Origin: Streptomyces triculaminicus
GTDB lineage: Bacteria > Actinomycetota > Actinomycetes > Streptomycetales > Streptomycetaceae
Reading direction: 5' to 3'
DNA: 64,000 nt
Assembly (NCBI RefSeq): GCF_017349075.1
Contig: NZ_JAFMOF010000003.1
Location: forward strand, 1,148,684-1,212,683
The notes under the pieces: generated by a model
Databases searched by the model: none
What the model was told of the DNA's origin: nothing
What the model saw: only the letters and a program-made list of their open reading frames with translations
Shown here: positions 33,559 to 42,476 of the stretch, piece by piece
How the letters are laid out: each line of letters opens with the position of its first letter
How positions within the stretch are numbered: the first letter of the stretch is position 1
Position numbers and translations under genes: made by a program

Positions 33559-35253
33559 GTGAGGGCGACGAACCCGACCGGCACGACCGGTCAGGCGAGC
33601 GGATTCCGGGCGGCGCGGGACTTCCTGCTCGCCCACCGCGAGGACTACGACCGGGCCCGCGAGGGCTTCACCTGGCCACGGCCCGACCACTTCAACTGGG
33701 CGCTCGACTGGTTCGACGCGATCGCCCGCGACAACGGGCGCACCGCGCTGTGGATCGCGGAGGAGGACGGCACCGAGGCCCGGCTGTCCTTCGACGAGCT
33801 GCGCCGCCGCTCCGACCGGGTCGCCAACTGGCTGCGCGAGCAGGGCGTACGGGCCGGCGACCGCGTCGTCGTCATGCTCGGCAACCAGACCGAACTGTGG
33901 GAGACCGCGCTCGCGGCGATGAAGCTGCGTGCCGTGGTCATCCCGGCGACCCCGCTGCTGGGCGCCGCCGACCTCGCCGACCGCATCGAACGCGGCCGCG
34001 CCGCCCATGTGATCGTACGGGCGGAGGACACCGGCAAGTTCGCCGGCGTGCCCGGCGACTACACCCGCATCGCGGTCGGCGGCACGAGCGAGCCGGGGTG
34101 GCTGGCCTACGAGGAGTCGGCCGGGGCCGGCGAGGACTTCACCCCGGACGGGCCGACCCGTGCCGACGAGCCCCTGCTCCTCTACTTCACCTCCGGCACC
34201 ACCGCACGGCCCAAGCTCGTCGAGCACACCCACACCTCATACCCCATCGGTCACTTGACGACCATGTACTGGATCGGGCTGCGCCCGGGGGACGTCCACC
34301 TCAACATCTCCTCCCCGGGCTGGGCCAAGCACGCCTGGTCCAACCTCTTCGCCCCCTGGAACGCCGAGGCCACCGTCTTCGTCCACAACTACACCCGCTT
34401 CGACGCCGCCCGCCTCATGGCCGAGATGGACCGCTGCGGCGTCACGAGCTTCTGCGCCCCGCCCACCGTCTGGCGGATGCTCATCCAGGCCGACCTGGGC
34501 GCCCTGCGCACCCCGCCGCGCGAGGTGGTGGCCGCCGGCGAACCCCTCAACCCCGAGGTCGTCGAGGCCGTCCGGCGGTCCTGGGGGGTGGCCGTCCGCG
34601 ACGGCTTCGGGCAGACCGAGACCTCCGTCCAGGTCGCCAACCCGCCCGGCCGGCCCCTCAAGGCCGGTTCCATGGGCCGCCCCAGCCCCGGCTTCCGCGT
34701 CGTCCTCCTCGACCCGCACACCGGCGAGCCCGCCGACGAGGGCGAGATCGCCCTCGACCTCGCCGAGCGCCCCGTCGGCCTGATGACGGGCTACGCCGGC
34801 GACCCCGAGCGCACCGCCGAGGTGATGGCGGACGGCTACTACCGCACGGGTGACATCGGCCGGCGCGATGAAGACGGATATGTCTTCTATATCGGTCGAA
34901 GCGACGACGTCTTCAAGTCCAGCGACTACAAGATCTCGCCCTTCGAGCTCGAGAGCGCCCTCCTCGAGCACGAGGCCGTCGCCGAGGCCGCCGTCGTGCC
35001 CGCCCCCGACCCGCTGCGGCTGTCCGTGCCCAAGGCCTACGTCGTCCTCGCCGAGGGCTGGGAGCCGGGCCCGGACACCGCCAAGGCCCTCTTCGCCCAC
35101 TCGCGCGCCGTACTCGCCCCCTACAAGCGCGTCCGCCGCCTGGAGTTCGCCGAGCTGCCCAAGACCGTCTCCGGCAAGATCCGCCGCATCGAGCTGCGCG
35201 AGCGCACCGCGCAGGGTGGCGGCCACGAGTACCGAGAGGAAGACCACCGGTGA
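33559..35253 (+). CDS. AMP-binding acyl-CoA synthetase
   Basis: A 564-residue ANL-superfamily adenylate-forming ligase that activates a carboxylic acid to its CoA thioester. Motifs are YFTSGTTARPKLVEHTH (P-loop), DGFGQTETS (A5), YYRTGDIGRRDEDGY (A7-A8) and the C-terminal catalytic lysine in TVSGKIRR. The N-terminal EGFTWPRPDHFNWALDWFDAIA resembles medium-chain/acetyl-type synthetases. GTG 33559 follows GGAGGAGA. It overlaps the next ligase gene (GTGA), so both are coupled. The substrate is unknown. Confidence 0.88.
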   Translation: MRATNPTGTTGQASGFRAARDFLLAHREDYDRAREGFTWPRPDHFNWALDWFDAIARDNGRTALWIAEEDGTEARLSFDELRRRSDRVANWLREQGVRAGDRVVVMLGNQTELWETALAAMKLRAVVIPATPLLGAADLADRIERGRAAHVIVRAEDTGKFAGVPGDYTRIAVGGTSEPGWLAYEESAGAGEDFTPDGPTRADEPLLLYFTSGTTARPKLVEHTHTSYPIGHLTTMYWIGLRPGDVHLNISSPGWAKHAWSNLFAPWNAEATVFVHNYTRFDAARLMAEMDRCGVTSFCAPPTVWRMLIQADLGALRTPPREVVAAGEPLNPEVVEAVRRSWGVAVRDGFGQTETSVQVANPPGRPLKAGSMGRPSPGFRVVLLDPHTGEPADEGEIALDLAERPVGLMTGYAGDPERTAEVMADGYYRTGDIGRRDEDGYVFYIGRSDDVFKSSDYKISPFELESALLEHEAVAEAAVVPAPDPLRLSVPKAYVVLAEGWEPGPDTAKALFAHSRAVLAPYKRVRRLEFAELPKTVSGKIRRIELRERTAQGGGHEYREEDHR

Positions 35254-36896
35254 GCGCACTCTCCCCCTCCCACACCTCGGGCCCCACCGACACCCCGCTG
35301 CTCGAGCACACCATCGGCGCGGACCTGGCCCGCACCGTCGAACGCTTCGCCGACCGCGAGGCCCTCGTCGACGTGCAGGGCGGCCGCCGCTGGACGTACG
35401 CCGAGTTCGGCGCGGCCGTGGCGGAGGTCGCCCTCGGGCTGCTCGCCAAGGGCGTGCGCAAGGGCGACCGGGTGGGCATCTGGGCCGTCAACTGTCCCGA
35501 GTGGGTGATGACGCAGTACGCCACCGCCCGCATCGGCGCGATCATGGTCAACGTCAACCCCGCCTACCGCGTCCACGAACTGGCCTACGTCCTGCGGCAG
35601 GCCGGGATCGGCGTCCTGATCTCCTCCACGGAGTTCCGCACCAGCGACTACCGCGGCATGGTCGAGGAGGTGCGCGCCGACTGCCCGGACCTGCGCGACG
35701 TCGTGTACATCGACGACCCCGGCTGGGAGGAGCTCACCGCCCTCGGCGCCCGCACCGACCCCGCGCTGCTCACCGCCCGCGAGGCGCTGCTCGGCTGCGA
35801 CGACCCGGTCAACATCCAGTACACCTCGGGCACCACGGGCTTCGCCAAGGGCGCCACCCTCTCCCACCGCAACATCCTCAACAACGGTTACTTCGTGGGG
35901 GAGCTGCTCGGTTACACCGAGGAGGACCGCATCGCCCTGCCCGTGCCCTTCTACCACTGCTTCGGCATGGTGATGGGCAACCTCGCCGCCACCTCCCACG
36001 GCGCCTGCGTGGTCGTCCCGGCCCCCGTCTTCGACCCCACCGCCACCCTCCACGCCGTCGAACGCGAGCGCTGCACCTCCCTCTACGGCGTCCCCACCAT
36101 GTTCATCGCCGAGCTCGGCCTGCCCGACTTCGCCACCTACGACCTCTCCTCGCTGCGCACCGGCATCATGGCCGGCTCGCCCTGCCCGTCGGAGGTCATG
36201 AAGCGGGTCGTCGCGGAGATGCACATGTCGGAGGTCGCCATCTGCTACGGGATGACCGAGACCTCCCCGGTCTCCACCCAGACCCGCCGCGACGACGACC
36301 TCGACCGCCGCACCGGCACCGTCGGCCGGGTGCTGCCGCACATCGAGGTCAAGGTCGCCGACCCCGGCACGGGAACGCCCGCCGGGCGCGGCGAGACGGG
36401 GGAGCTGTGCACCCGCGGCTACTCGGTGATGCTCGGCTACTGGGACGAGCCCGAGCGCACCGCCGAGGCCGTCGACGCCGACGGCTGGATGCACACCGGC
36501 GACCTCGCGGTGATGGACGAGGACGGCTACGTACAGATCGTCGGCCGCATCAAGGACATGATCATCAGGGGTGGGGAGAACGTCTATCCGCGCGAGATCG
36601 AGGAGTTCCTCCACACCCACCCCAAGATCTCCGACGTCCAGGTCGTCGGCGTCCCCGACGAGAAGTACGGCGAGGAGATCATGGCCTGCGTCATCCTGTC
36701 CGACCCCGCCGAAACCCTCACCCGGGACGAGCTCGCCCGCTACTGCCAGGGGCGCCTCGCGCACTACAAGGTGCCGCGCCACCTGCGGCTGATGGAGTCC
36801 TTCCCCATGACGGTCAGCGGCAAGGTGCGCAAGGTGGAGCTTCGGGAGGAGGCGGCGACGCTGCTGAGCCCCACGACGGTCGTGCCGCGCTCCTGA
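35250..36896 (+). CDS. AMP-binding fatty acyl-CoA ligase (FadD-like)
   Basis: A 548-residue ligase. It shows YTSGTTGFAKGATLSH, CYGMTETSPVSTQT, MHTGDLAVMDEDGY, KDMIIRGGENVYPREIEE (gate and A8) and the catalytic TVSGKVRK lysine. PFYHCFGMVMGNL is typical of medium/long-chain acyl-CoA synthetases. It differs enough from the preceding ligase to act on another acid. The stop codon falls within a 20-bp tandem repeat. Confidence 0.9.
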   Translation: MSALSPSHTSGPTDTPLLEHTIGADLARTVERFADREALVDVQGGRRWTYAEFGAAVAEVALGLLAKGVRKGDRVGIWAVNCPEWVMTQYATARIGAIMVNVNPAYRVHELAYVLRQAGIGVLISSTEFRTSDYRGMVEEVRADCPDLRDVVYIDDPGWEELTALGARTDPALLTAREALLGCDDPVNIQYTSGTTGFAKGATLSHRNILNNGYFVGELLGYTEEDRIALPVPFYHCFGMVMGNLAATSHGACVVVPAPVFDPTATLHAVERERCTSLYGVPTMFIAELGLPDFATYDLSSLRTGIMAGSPCPSEVMKRVVAEMHMSEVAICYGMTETSPVSTQTRRDDDLDRRTGTVGRVLPHIEVKVADPGTGTPAGRGETGELCTRGYSVMLGYWDEPERTAEAVDADGWMHTGDLAVMDEDGYVQIVGRIKDMIIRGGENVYPREIEEFLHTHPKISDVQVVGVPDEKYGEEIMACVILSDPAETLTRDELARYCQGRLAHYKVPRHLRLMESFPMTVSGKVRKVELREEAATLLSPTTVVPRS

Positions 36897-36930
36897 CGGT
36901 CGTCCCGCGCCCCTGACGGTCGTGCCGCGA
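36871..36930. repeat. 20-bp tandem repeat, three units, across the stop codon of the second ligase gene
   Basis: Units at 36871, 36891 and 36911 share ctgacggtcgtgccgcgc with one to three differences. The TGA stop is in unit 2. The next 240 bp (36931-37172) hold only a CCCCGT-rich stretch and no gene that I can support. Confidence 0.8.
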
Positions 36931-37172
36931 TCGCAGCCGGGGTGGCGGTACGCGTGCGGGGCGGGTCCGTGTCGCGGCCCGCCCCGCCATCCCCGTCGCG
37001 TCCCCCGTACCCCCGTGCTGTTCCCCGTTGTTTCCCCCGTGTCCCCGTGGACGGGCCCGCGTTCCCCGTGTTCCGCGGGGCCTGCGCCCAAGTCTGGGTC
37101 CGTCTGACGCCAACTCGCCATAGACCAGGGCATGTTCAGAGCAAGACTTGAGCTTGGCGCGGTGCGCCGGCC

Positions 37173-37883
37173 TCAGCCGCGGGCCCGCCCGGCCAGCGCG
37201 TCGGCCCATTCGTTCAGGGCCCGCGGGGTGCCGGTGAGGTCCATCACGAACAGCGGAAGCCGCAGGTCGTCGGCCCGGCAGCGGGCGTCGGGGGCGTAGC
37301 CGGCCAGGGAGAAGCAGGCCGCGTCGGCGGAGTCCAGCAGGCCGTGCAGCCACAGGCATTCGATGTCGCGCAGCGCGGTGGGCAGGGTGGTCGGGTCGAC
37401 GCGGGCCACGAGGCCGGTGGCCCGCAGGTCCACGCCGGTCGCGGCGGGGGCCGGGCAGGTGCCGGGGCGGCGGACGTCGGTGAAGCCGAGCCAGCGCACA
37501 TAGCGTTCGGCCGCCATCACGGCGTCGCGCTCGGTGCGGATGGCGACGGGCCGGAAGACCGCGCGGGAGGCGGCCCGGCGGCGCGGCGCGGGCTCGTCCG
37601 CCGGCTCCCGCTCCGGCTCGCGCACCGGCTCGACGGGCAGACGCACCACCGTGCCGCACGAGCAGCCGAACTCGGGCCGGGGCCACTGGCCCTGGCGGTC
37701 GCAGGACGGGCAGCGCACGGCCACCCAGGAGTCCCGCCAGGTGCGGTGTGCCAGTAACTCGGCCTCGGCCTCGGGAAGGACGGGCACGGTGAGCGGGGCG
37801 CCGCAGGCGCAGGGGAAGGTGGGCGGGGTGAAGGAGTGCTCCCGGTGACACGTGGGGCAGTGCACCGGCACGCTCTTGGCCAT
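37173..37883 (-). CDS. zinc-ribbon protein of unknown function, possibly restriction-endonuclease-like
   Basis: A 236-residue protein with two Cys4-type ribbons: CPTC with CAC, and CPSC with CSC (about residues 9-75), then a charged linker. The C-terminal domain has the order GFTDVRRPG, GVDLRATGLVARVD, DLRLPLFVMDLTG. Such an order of a WxGF-like helix, xVDL strand and following strand recalls Mrr-like PD-(D/E)xK domains, but the Q/ExK strand is not convincing. ATG 37883 follows GGAG; a frame starting at 37934 has no ribosome site. Confidence 0.55.
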   Translation of the reverse strand: MAKSVPVHCPTCHREHSFTPPTFPCACGAPLTVPVLPEAEAELLAHRTWRDSWVAVRCPSCDRQGQWPRPEFGCSCGTVVRLPVEPVREPEREPADEPAPRRRAASRAVFRPVAIRTERDAVMAAERYVRWLGFTDVRRPGTCPAPAATGVDLRATGLVARVDPTTLPTALRDIECLWLHGLLDSADAACFSLAGYAPDARCRADDLRLPLFVMDLTGTPRALNEWADALAGRARG

Positions 37884-38079
37884 ATTCGGCTCCAGCGAGT
37901 GGTCCGTAGGGGTGTGGGGTACCCCATCGTCCACGATGTGGGCGCGGCCCGGGTGCGAAACGCCAGAGCGCGAAGGCAGAGGTTCCGGGCGCCGGCGCCG
38001 GAGCGCGACGAGCGGTGGTGCCGGGGCGCGACGGGCGGTGGTGCCGCGCCGTCGCCCGGAGGCCGCCCGGGGCGCCCCC

Positions 38080-39801
38080 TCACGGAGACGGCTCGAACTC
38101 CCGTACGGAGTCGATGTCCTGGCCGTGCGGGGCGTTCGCCTCCCGTTCGATCATGATCTCGACCAGCGCCGGCCGGGACGTCGCCACGGCCTCCTTCCGC
38201 GCCCACTCGATGGCCGGCCGGATGTCCGCCGGATCGACCACGCGCCGCCCGGAGCAGCCGTAGGCGCGGGCGATGGCGACGTTGTCCGTGCCGAGCTCGT
38301 CGTAGTGGATGTCGACCTGGTAGTTCATGCCGTACCCGGCCGAGGCCTGCCGGATCAGGCCCAGGTACTGGTTGTTCAGCAGGATCAGGACGTACGGCAC
38401 GGCGTACTGCACCGCCACCGCCAGCTCCTCGACCAGGTACTGGAACCCGTAGTCGCCGACGATGCCCACCACCTCGGTGTCGCCCCGGCCCATGCCCTGC
38501 AGCGCCTTCTTCACGCCGATCGCCGCCGGGATCTCCCAGCCGAGCGGCCCGGCCTGGCCGCACACCTGGTAGTGCCGGGGCCGGTGGGCTTTCTGATGCT
38601 GGCCGCCCCAGATCTGGTAGAGGCCGATGGCGGTGACGAAGTAGGTGTCCTCGCCGAACGCCTCGTTGATCTCCTTGTAGACGCGCGGGGCCTTGACCGG
38701 CACGGTGTCGAAGTCCTCGCGGCGGGTGAGGGTGCGCTTGAGGTGACGGCAGCGCGTCAGCCAGGCCTCCGTCCGGGGCCGGTCGGCACGGGCGCAAGCC
38801 TGCGCCAGCAGGGCGGCGAGGAACAGCCGGGCGTCGGAGACCACGCCGAGCTCCGGCTCGATCACCCGGCCCAGCTGGGTGGGCTCGATGTCGACGTGGA
38901 CGAACGTCCGCCCGCCCCGGTAGACGCCGGTGTCCGCGCCGGTGTGCCGGTCGCCGAAGCGGGCGCCCACCGCGAGGACGAAGTCCGCCTCCAGGAAGGA
39001 GGCGTTGGCGTACCGCTGCGAGGTCTGGATGCCGGTGGTGCCCATGTGCAGCTCGTGGTCGTCCTCGATGACGCCCTTGCCCATGAGGGTGACCTGGAAC
39101 GGCACCCGCAGGTACTCCACCAGCGCCCGCAGCTCGGCGGCCGCCTCGGCCAGGATCACCCCGCCCCCCGCGAGGACCAGCGGCCGCTCGGCCGCCAGCA
39201 GCAGGTCCAGGGCCGCCGCCACGCGCGGCGGGTGCGGCGCCACGGTCCGTACGGGCAGGGGCGCGTCCGTCGCCGCGTCGTAGCGGATCTCGCGCCGGCC
39301 GACGTCGAGCGGAATGTCGATCAGTACGGGCCCGGGGCGGCCCTCCCGCGCGGTGCGGAACGCCTCGCGGAACACCCAGGGGATCTGGGCCGCCTCCTTG
39401 ACCTGCACGGCCCACTTGGTGACGGGCCGGGCGACGGCCACGATGTCGACCGCCTGGAACGCCTCCTGGTGCAGCTTTCCGGAGACGGCCTGGCCGGTGA
39501 CGCACACCAGCGGTATGGAGTCGGCGAAGGCCGTGTACAGCCCGGTGACGAGGTTGGTGGCGCCGGGGCCCGAGGTGGCGACGGCCACGCCCACGCGGCC
39601 GTTGGTGCGCGCCCAGGCGTCGGCCATGTGCGCGGCTCCCTCCTCGTGCCGCACGATCAGGTGCTCGATGCCGCCGACGACCTCCATCGCCTTGTACAGC
39701 GGGAGGATCGCGGCCCCGGGGCAGCCGAAGGCGATGTCGACGCCCTCGTCCTTCATCACGCGCACCGCCGCCTCCATGGCCGGCATGGTGACGGCGGTCA
39801 T
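38080..39801 (-). CDS. gcl: glyoxylate carboligase (tartronate-semialdehyde synthase)
   Basis: A 573-residue ThDP enzyme that condenses two glyoxylates to tartronate semialdehyde and CO2. It has the domain order of acetohydroxyacid synthase-like proteins; GQAGPLGWEIPAA, the ThDP-Mg motif GDYGFQYLVEE and NNQYLGLIRQ are Gcl-like. Residue 53 (RHEEGAAHM) is Glu where E. coli Gcl has the unusual Val51 (RHVEGASHM). The C-terminus is about 20 residues shorter than the E. coli protein. Its ATG overlaps the glxR stop (ATGA). It belongs to hyi-glxR-gcl and consumes glyoxylate from allantoin degradation. Confidence 0.92.
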   Translation of the reverse strand: MTAVTMPAMEAAVRVMKDEGVDIAFGCPGAAILPLYKAMEVVGGIEHLIVRHEEGAAHMADAWARTNGRVGVAVATSGPGATNLVTGLYTAFADSIPLVCVTGQAVSGKLHQEAFQAVDIVAVARPVTKWAVQVKEAAQIPWVFREAFRTAREGRPGPVLIDIPLDVGRREIRYDAATDAPLPVRTVAPHPPRVAAALDLLLAAERPLVLAGGGVILAEAAAELRALVEYLRVPFQVTLMGKGVIEDDHELHMGTTGIQTSQRYANASFLEADFVLAVGARFGDRHTGADTGVYRGGRTFVHVDIEPTQLGRVIEPELGVVSDARLFLAALLAQACARADRPRTEAWLTRCRHLKRTLTRREDFDTVPVKAPRVYKEINEAFGEDTYFVTAIGLYQIWGGQHQKAHRPRHYQVCGQAGPLGWEIPAAIGVKKALQGMGRGDTEVVGIVGDYGFQYLVEELAVAVQYAVPYVLILLNNQYLGLIRQASAGYGMNYQVDIHYDELGTDNVAIARAYGCSGRRVVDPADIRPAIEWARKEAVATSRPALVEIMIEREANAPHGQDIDSVREFEPSP

Positions 39802-40688
39802 GGCGTCACCGTTCCCGAGAGCCGTTCGACGCCGCGCAGCAGGGCGGAGTGGTCGAGTCCGCCGTCGCCCCGCGCACGGGCGGAGGCGACCAGCGTCGCC
39901 ACGAGTGCCCCCAGCGGCAGCACGGCGCCCACCGCGCGGGCCGCCTCGGTGACGATGCCCATGTCCTTGTGGTGCAGCTCCATGCGGAAGCCGGGGGCGA
40001 ACTCGCGGGCGAGGAAGTTGTGCCGCTTGCGGGTGAGCACGGCCGAGCCGGCGAGCCCGCCGGAGAGCACGTCGAGCGCGACGGTGAGGTCCACGCCCGA
40101 CTTCTCCAGGAAGACGACCGCCTCGGCGCAGGCCTGCAGGTTGGCGGCGACGATCAGCTGGTTGGCCGCCTTGACCGTCTGCCCGGCGCCGTGCGGGCCG
40201 CAGCGCACGACCGTCGTGCCCAGCGCCCCGAGCAGCGGCCGCGCCTCCTCCACGTCGGCCGGCTCCCCGCCGGCCATGACCGAGAGGGTGCCCTCGACGG
40301 CCCCCGCCTCGCCCCCCGAGACGGGCGCGTCGAGCACCCGTACGCCCCGGCGCGCGCCGGCCGCGGCGAGAGCGGTGGCCGTGGCGGGGGAGACCGTCGA
40401 CATGTCGATGAGCAGGGTGCCGGGAGCGGCGTTGGCCAGCACACCGTCGTCGCCGAGGGCGACGGCGGTGACCTGAGAGTCGGCCGGGAGCATGGTGACG
40501 ACGACGTCAGCGCCGGCGACGGCCTCGCGCACCGAACCGGCGGGCCTGCCGCCCGCGGCGGCCAGCCGTTCCAGCCGGTCCGCCTCGAGGGTGTGGCCGG
40601 TGACGGTGTACCCCGCCTTGAGGAGGTTCTCGGCCATGGGCGCGCCCATGATGCCGAGCCCGATCCAGGCGACGTGGGGGAGTGGCAT
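39798..40688 (-). CDS. glxR: tartronate semialdehyde reductase (2-hydroxy-3-oxopropionate reductase)
   Basis: A 296-residue beta-hydroxyacid dehydrogenase. The NAD(P) fold is IGLGIMGAPMAENLLKAGY, with the substrate loop DAPVSGGEAGAVEGTLSVM and the catalytic lysine in GQTVKAANQL. It reduces tartronate semialdehyde to D-glycerate. It lies 64 bp after hyi and is coupled to gcl by a 4-base overlap. The family also contains 3-hydroxyisobutyrate dehydrogenase; the neighbours decide the assignment. Confidence 0.9.
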   Translation of the reverse strand: MPLPHVAWIGLGIMGAPMAENLLKAGYTVTGHTLEADRLERLAAAGGRPAGSVREAVAGADVVVTMLPADSQVTAVALGDDGVLANAAPGTLLIDMSTVSPATATALAAAGARRGVRVLDAPVSGGEAGAVEGTLSVMAGGEPADVEEARPLLGALGTTVVRCGPHGAGQTVKAANQLIVAANLQACAEAVVFLEKSGVDLTVALDVLSGGLAGSAVLTRKRHNFLAREFAPGFRMELHHKDMGIVTEAARAVGAVLPLGALVATLVASARARGDGGLDHSALLRGVERLSGTVTP

Positions 40689-40752
40689 GAGGGTCCTTCC
40701 CAGGGAGTCAGGGAGCCGGTGAGCCGGTGAGCAAGGGGCGGGCGCGGCGGGG

Positions 40753-41565
40753 TCAGTGGTCGGCGAGCCAGCCGAAGCTCCGCGCGCTGCCGCCGTCGCC
40801 GGGCCGGTACTCGAGCCCGACCCAGCCGTCGTATCCCGTCCGGCGCAGCCGTCCGAGCAGGCCGGGGACGTCGAGCCGGCCGGTCCCGGGGACTCCGCGC
40901 CCCGGCGCGTCGGCGATCTGGACGTGGCCCGCCCGGCCGCCGTGGCGGTCGATGACCGCCGGCAGGTCCTCCCCGCCCACGGCCAGGTGGTAAAGGTCCA
41001 TCAGGAAGCGGGTGTTGCGCAGACCCGTGGCCGCGTCGACCTTGTCCGCCACCGCGACGGCGTCCGCGGCCCGGGTGAGCGGATAGCGCGGCGACTCCAC
41101 GGCGTTGAGCGCCTCGACCAGTACGACCGCCCCCGCCCGGTCCGCGGCCCGTGCCGCGAACGCGAGGTTCTCCAGCGCGAGCGCGTCCTGGACCCCCGGC
41201 GGGATCCCGTCCACGCGGTTGCCGTACAGCGCGTTGAGCGCCCGGCAGCCGGTGGACCGGGCGAAGCCGACGGCGACGTCCACGTTGGCGCGGAAGCGCT
41301 CCGACTCCTCGCCCGGGACGGACAGCGCGCCCCGGTCGGGGCCGGGCAGGCGGCCGGCGTAGAAGTTGAGGGCGACCAGGCGCGTTCCGGCGTCCCGCAA
41401 CGCCTCCCGCAGCTCGGTCAGTTCCTCCTCGGGCGGCACCGGCGTCGCGGGCCACGGCCACCACAGCTCCACCGCGGTGAAGCCGGCCGCCGCGGCGGCC
41501 GCCGGGCGGCGTACCAGCGGCAGTTCGGTGAAGAGCATCGAGAGGTTCACGGCGAAGCGGCGCAT
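40753..41565 (-). CDS. hyi: hydroxypyruvate isomerase family protein
   Basis: A 270-residue TIM-barrel sugar isomerase-like enzyme that interconverts hydroxypyruvate and tartronate semialdehyde. It shows NLSMLFTELP at the start, FTAVELWWPWP, LVALNFYAGRLPGPDRGALS, LVEALN (metal Glu), FLMDLYHL, GHVQIADAPGRGVPGTG and VGLEYRP. The second ATG (41565) follows GGGGAG and is preferred over the ATG four codons upstream. First gene of hyi-glxR-gcl; a palindrome lies directly upstream. Confidence 0.9.
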   Translation of the reverse strand: MRRFAVNLSMLFTELPLVRRPAAAAAAGFTAVELWWPWPATPVPPEEELTELREALRDAGTRLVALNFYAGRLPGPDRGALSVPGEESERFRANVDVAVGFARSTGCRALNALYGNRVDGIPPGVQDALALENLAFAARAADRAGAVVLVEALNAVESPRYPLTRAADAVAVADKVDAATGLRNTRFLMDLYHLAVGGEDLPAVIDRHGGRAGHVQIADAPGRGVPGTGRLDVPGLLGRLRRTGYDGWVGLEYRPGDGGSARSFGWLADH

Positions 41566-41579
41566 CCCACTCCCCATCG

Positions 41580-41596
41580 TTTCCGTATGACGGAAA
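41580..41596 (-). promoter_or_regulatory. palindromic operator upstream of hyi-glxR-gcl
   Basis: TTTCCGT and ACGGAAA form a perfect 7-bp inverted repeat around ATG, 15 bp before the hyi start. A weaker TTCC...GGAA follows about 6 bp away. TTGATT on the minus strand overlaps the outer edge. The GGAA/TTCC layout suits an IclR-type repressor such as AllR. Confidence 0.6.
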
Positions 41597-41664
41597 ATCA
41601 ATTCCATTACGGGGAAGGCTGCTCCCGTTCGGACAACCCTGTCAAGGCCCGGTACGTTGACCGC

Positions 41665-41943
41665 GTGCGATGGAGAGTGGAGTTCACGACCGAGCCCTTC
41701 GACCTCGACGAGCCCCCGCCCCACGCGGTGGCGGCCCGCGAGGCCGTACGCGGCGCCGACCTGGACGCCGTCGACGTCGGCCCGTTCGGCACGAGCGCCG
41801 AGGGGCGCGCCGACGCCGTGCTCGGCGCGGTGGACGACCTGCTGCGCGCGGCCGTCGAGGCCGGCGCCACGCGGGTGTCGCTGCAGGTCAGCGTGATCGA
41901 GGAGGCCGGCGCGGCGTGCACTGCGGCGGAGGCCGGCGCGTGA
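41665..41943 (+). CDS. hypothetical protein, 92 residues
   Basis: A small acidic protein (VEFTTEPFDLDEPPPHAVAAREAVRGADLDAVDVGPFGTSAEG split by short turns; C-terminal strand RVSLQVSVIEEAG). It has a ferredoxin-like alternation of strands and helices but no motif that I recognise. The start at GTG 41665 gives the conserved-looking VRWRVEFTTE. It overlaps the next gene (GTGA), which encodes a helix-turn-helix protein, so the two probably work together. It is divergent from hyi. Confidence 0.6.
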   Translation: MRWRVEFTTEPFDLDEPPPHAVAAREAVRGADLDAVDVGPFGTSAEGRADAVLGAVDDLLRAAVEAGATRVSLQVSVIEEAGAACTAAEAGA

Positions 41944-42332
41944 GCGAGCACCCGTTCCGCGCCGCCGTCCGCCCGCTCGTCGACGCCCTGGGCGGACAGC
42001 TGCTCGAGCCGGAGCAGGCCGGCGCGGACGACGTCGTGCTGTCCTGGGAGGGGTGCGAGGTCGTGGCCGTACGCCTGCCCCACCTGGCCGACTCGCTCGA
42101 CCGCATCCTGGCCGACCTCGAACGCCGCCACGGCATGCCGCTCGCCCGACTGGACCGCAAGGCCAAGCAGTCGGTCGTACGGAACCTGGAGGCACGCGGC
42201 GCGTTCACGCTGCGCCACGGCGTCGAGACCGTCGCCGCGGCGCTCGGCGTCAGCCGCTTCACCGTCTACAACTACCTCAACCGGGAGAACGCGGAGCCGG
42301 GCGGCGCGCCGCCCCGCCCGGAGGGCGCGTAG
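41940..42332 (+). CDS. helix-turn-helix protein (YheO/HTH_22-like C-terminus)
   Basis: A 130-residue putative regulator. The C-terminal part LDRKAKQSVVRNLEARGAF, VETVAAALGVSRFTVYNYLNRE resembles the DauR/YheO-type helix-turn-helix. The N-terminal ~75 residues have no PAS-like domain of full length; a short region with VVLSWEGCEVVAVRLPH may be a sensor. It lies between hyi and the uricase operon and is a candidate extra regulator of purine catabolism. Confidence 0.7.
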   Translation: MSEHPFRAAVRPLVDALGGQLLEPEQAGADDVVLSWEGCEVVAVRLPHLADSLDRILADLERRHGMPLARLDRKAKQSVVRNLEARGAFTLRHGVETVAAALGVSRFTVYNYLNRENAEPGGAPPRPEGA

Positions 42333-42383
42333 GCGGCGCCGGCGTCCCGTCGGGGCCGGGCGCCGCCCCCGGGCCCCGGGATT

Positions 42384-42424
42384 TCAACAAACTGTTGACG
42401 CGGCCGCCCGTAGGGCGTTAGCTA
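42384..42424 (+). promoter_or_regulatory. uraD-uraH-uricase promoter with TTCAACA-type operator
   Basis: TTGACG (42395-42400) and TAGCTA (42419-42424) have an 18-bp spacer. A perfect inverted repeat TCAACA/TGTTGA around AAC (42384-42398) overlaps the -35. The same motif occurs at 52790-52808 before allantoinase, so the two purine operons likely share a repressor. Confidence 0.7.
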
Positions 42425-42476
42425 TGCGCATTCTCGTTTCCGAGCGCGTCCCCCCCCACGCGCCACGGAGGTTCCC

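Noticed and set aside
36985..37080. CCCCGT-rich stretch as an origin or recombination hot spot
   Set aside because: It is irregular, has no fixed period, no AT-rich element and no DnaA-box-like sequences.
38080..39801. Acetolactate synthase rather than glyoxylate carboligase
   Set aside because: The Glu at residue 53 suggested it, but the other active-site segments and the hyi-glxR-gcl operon favour Gcl.
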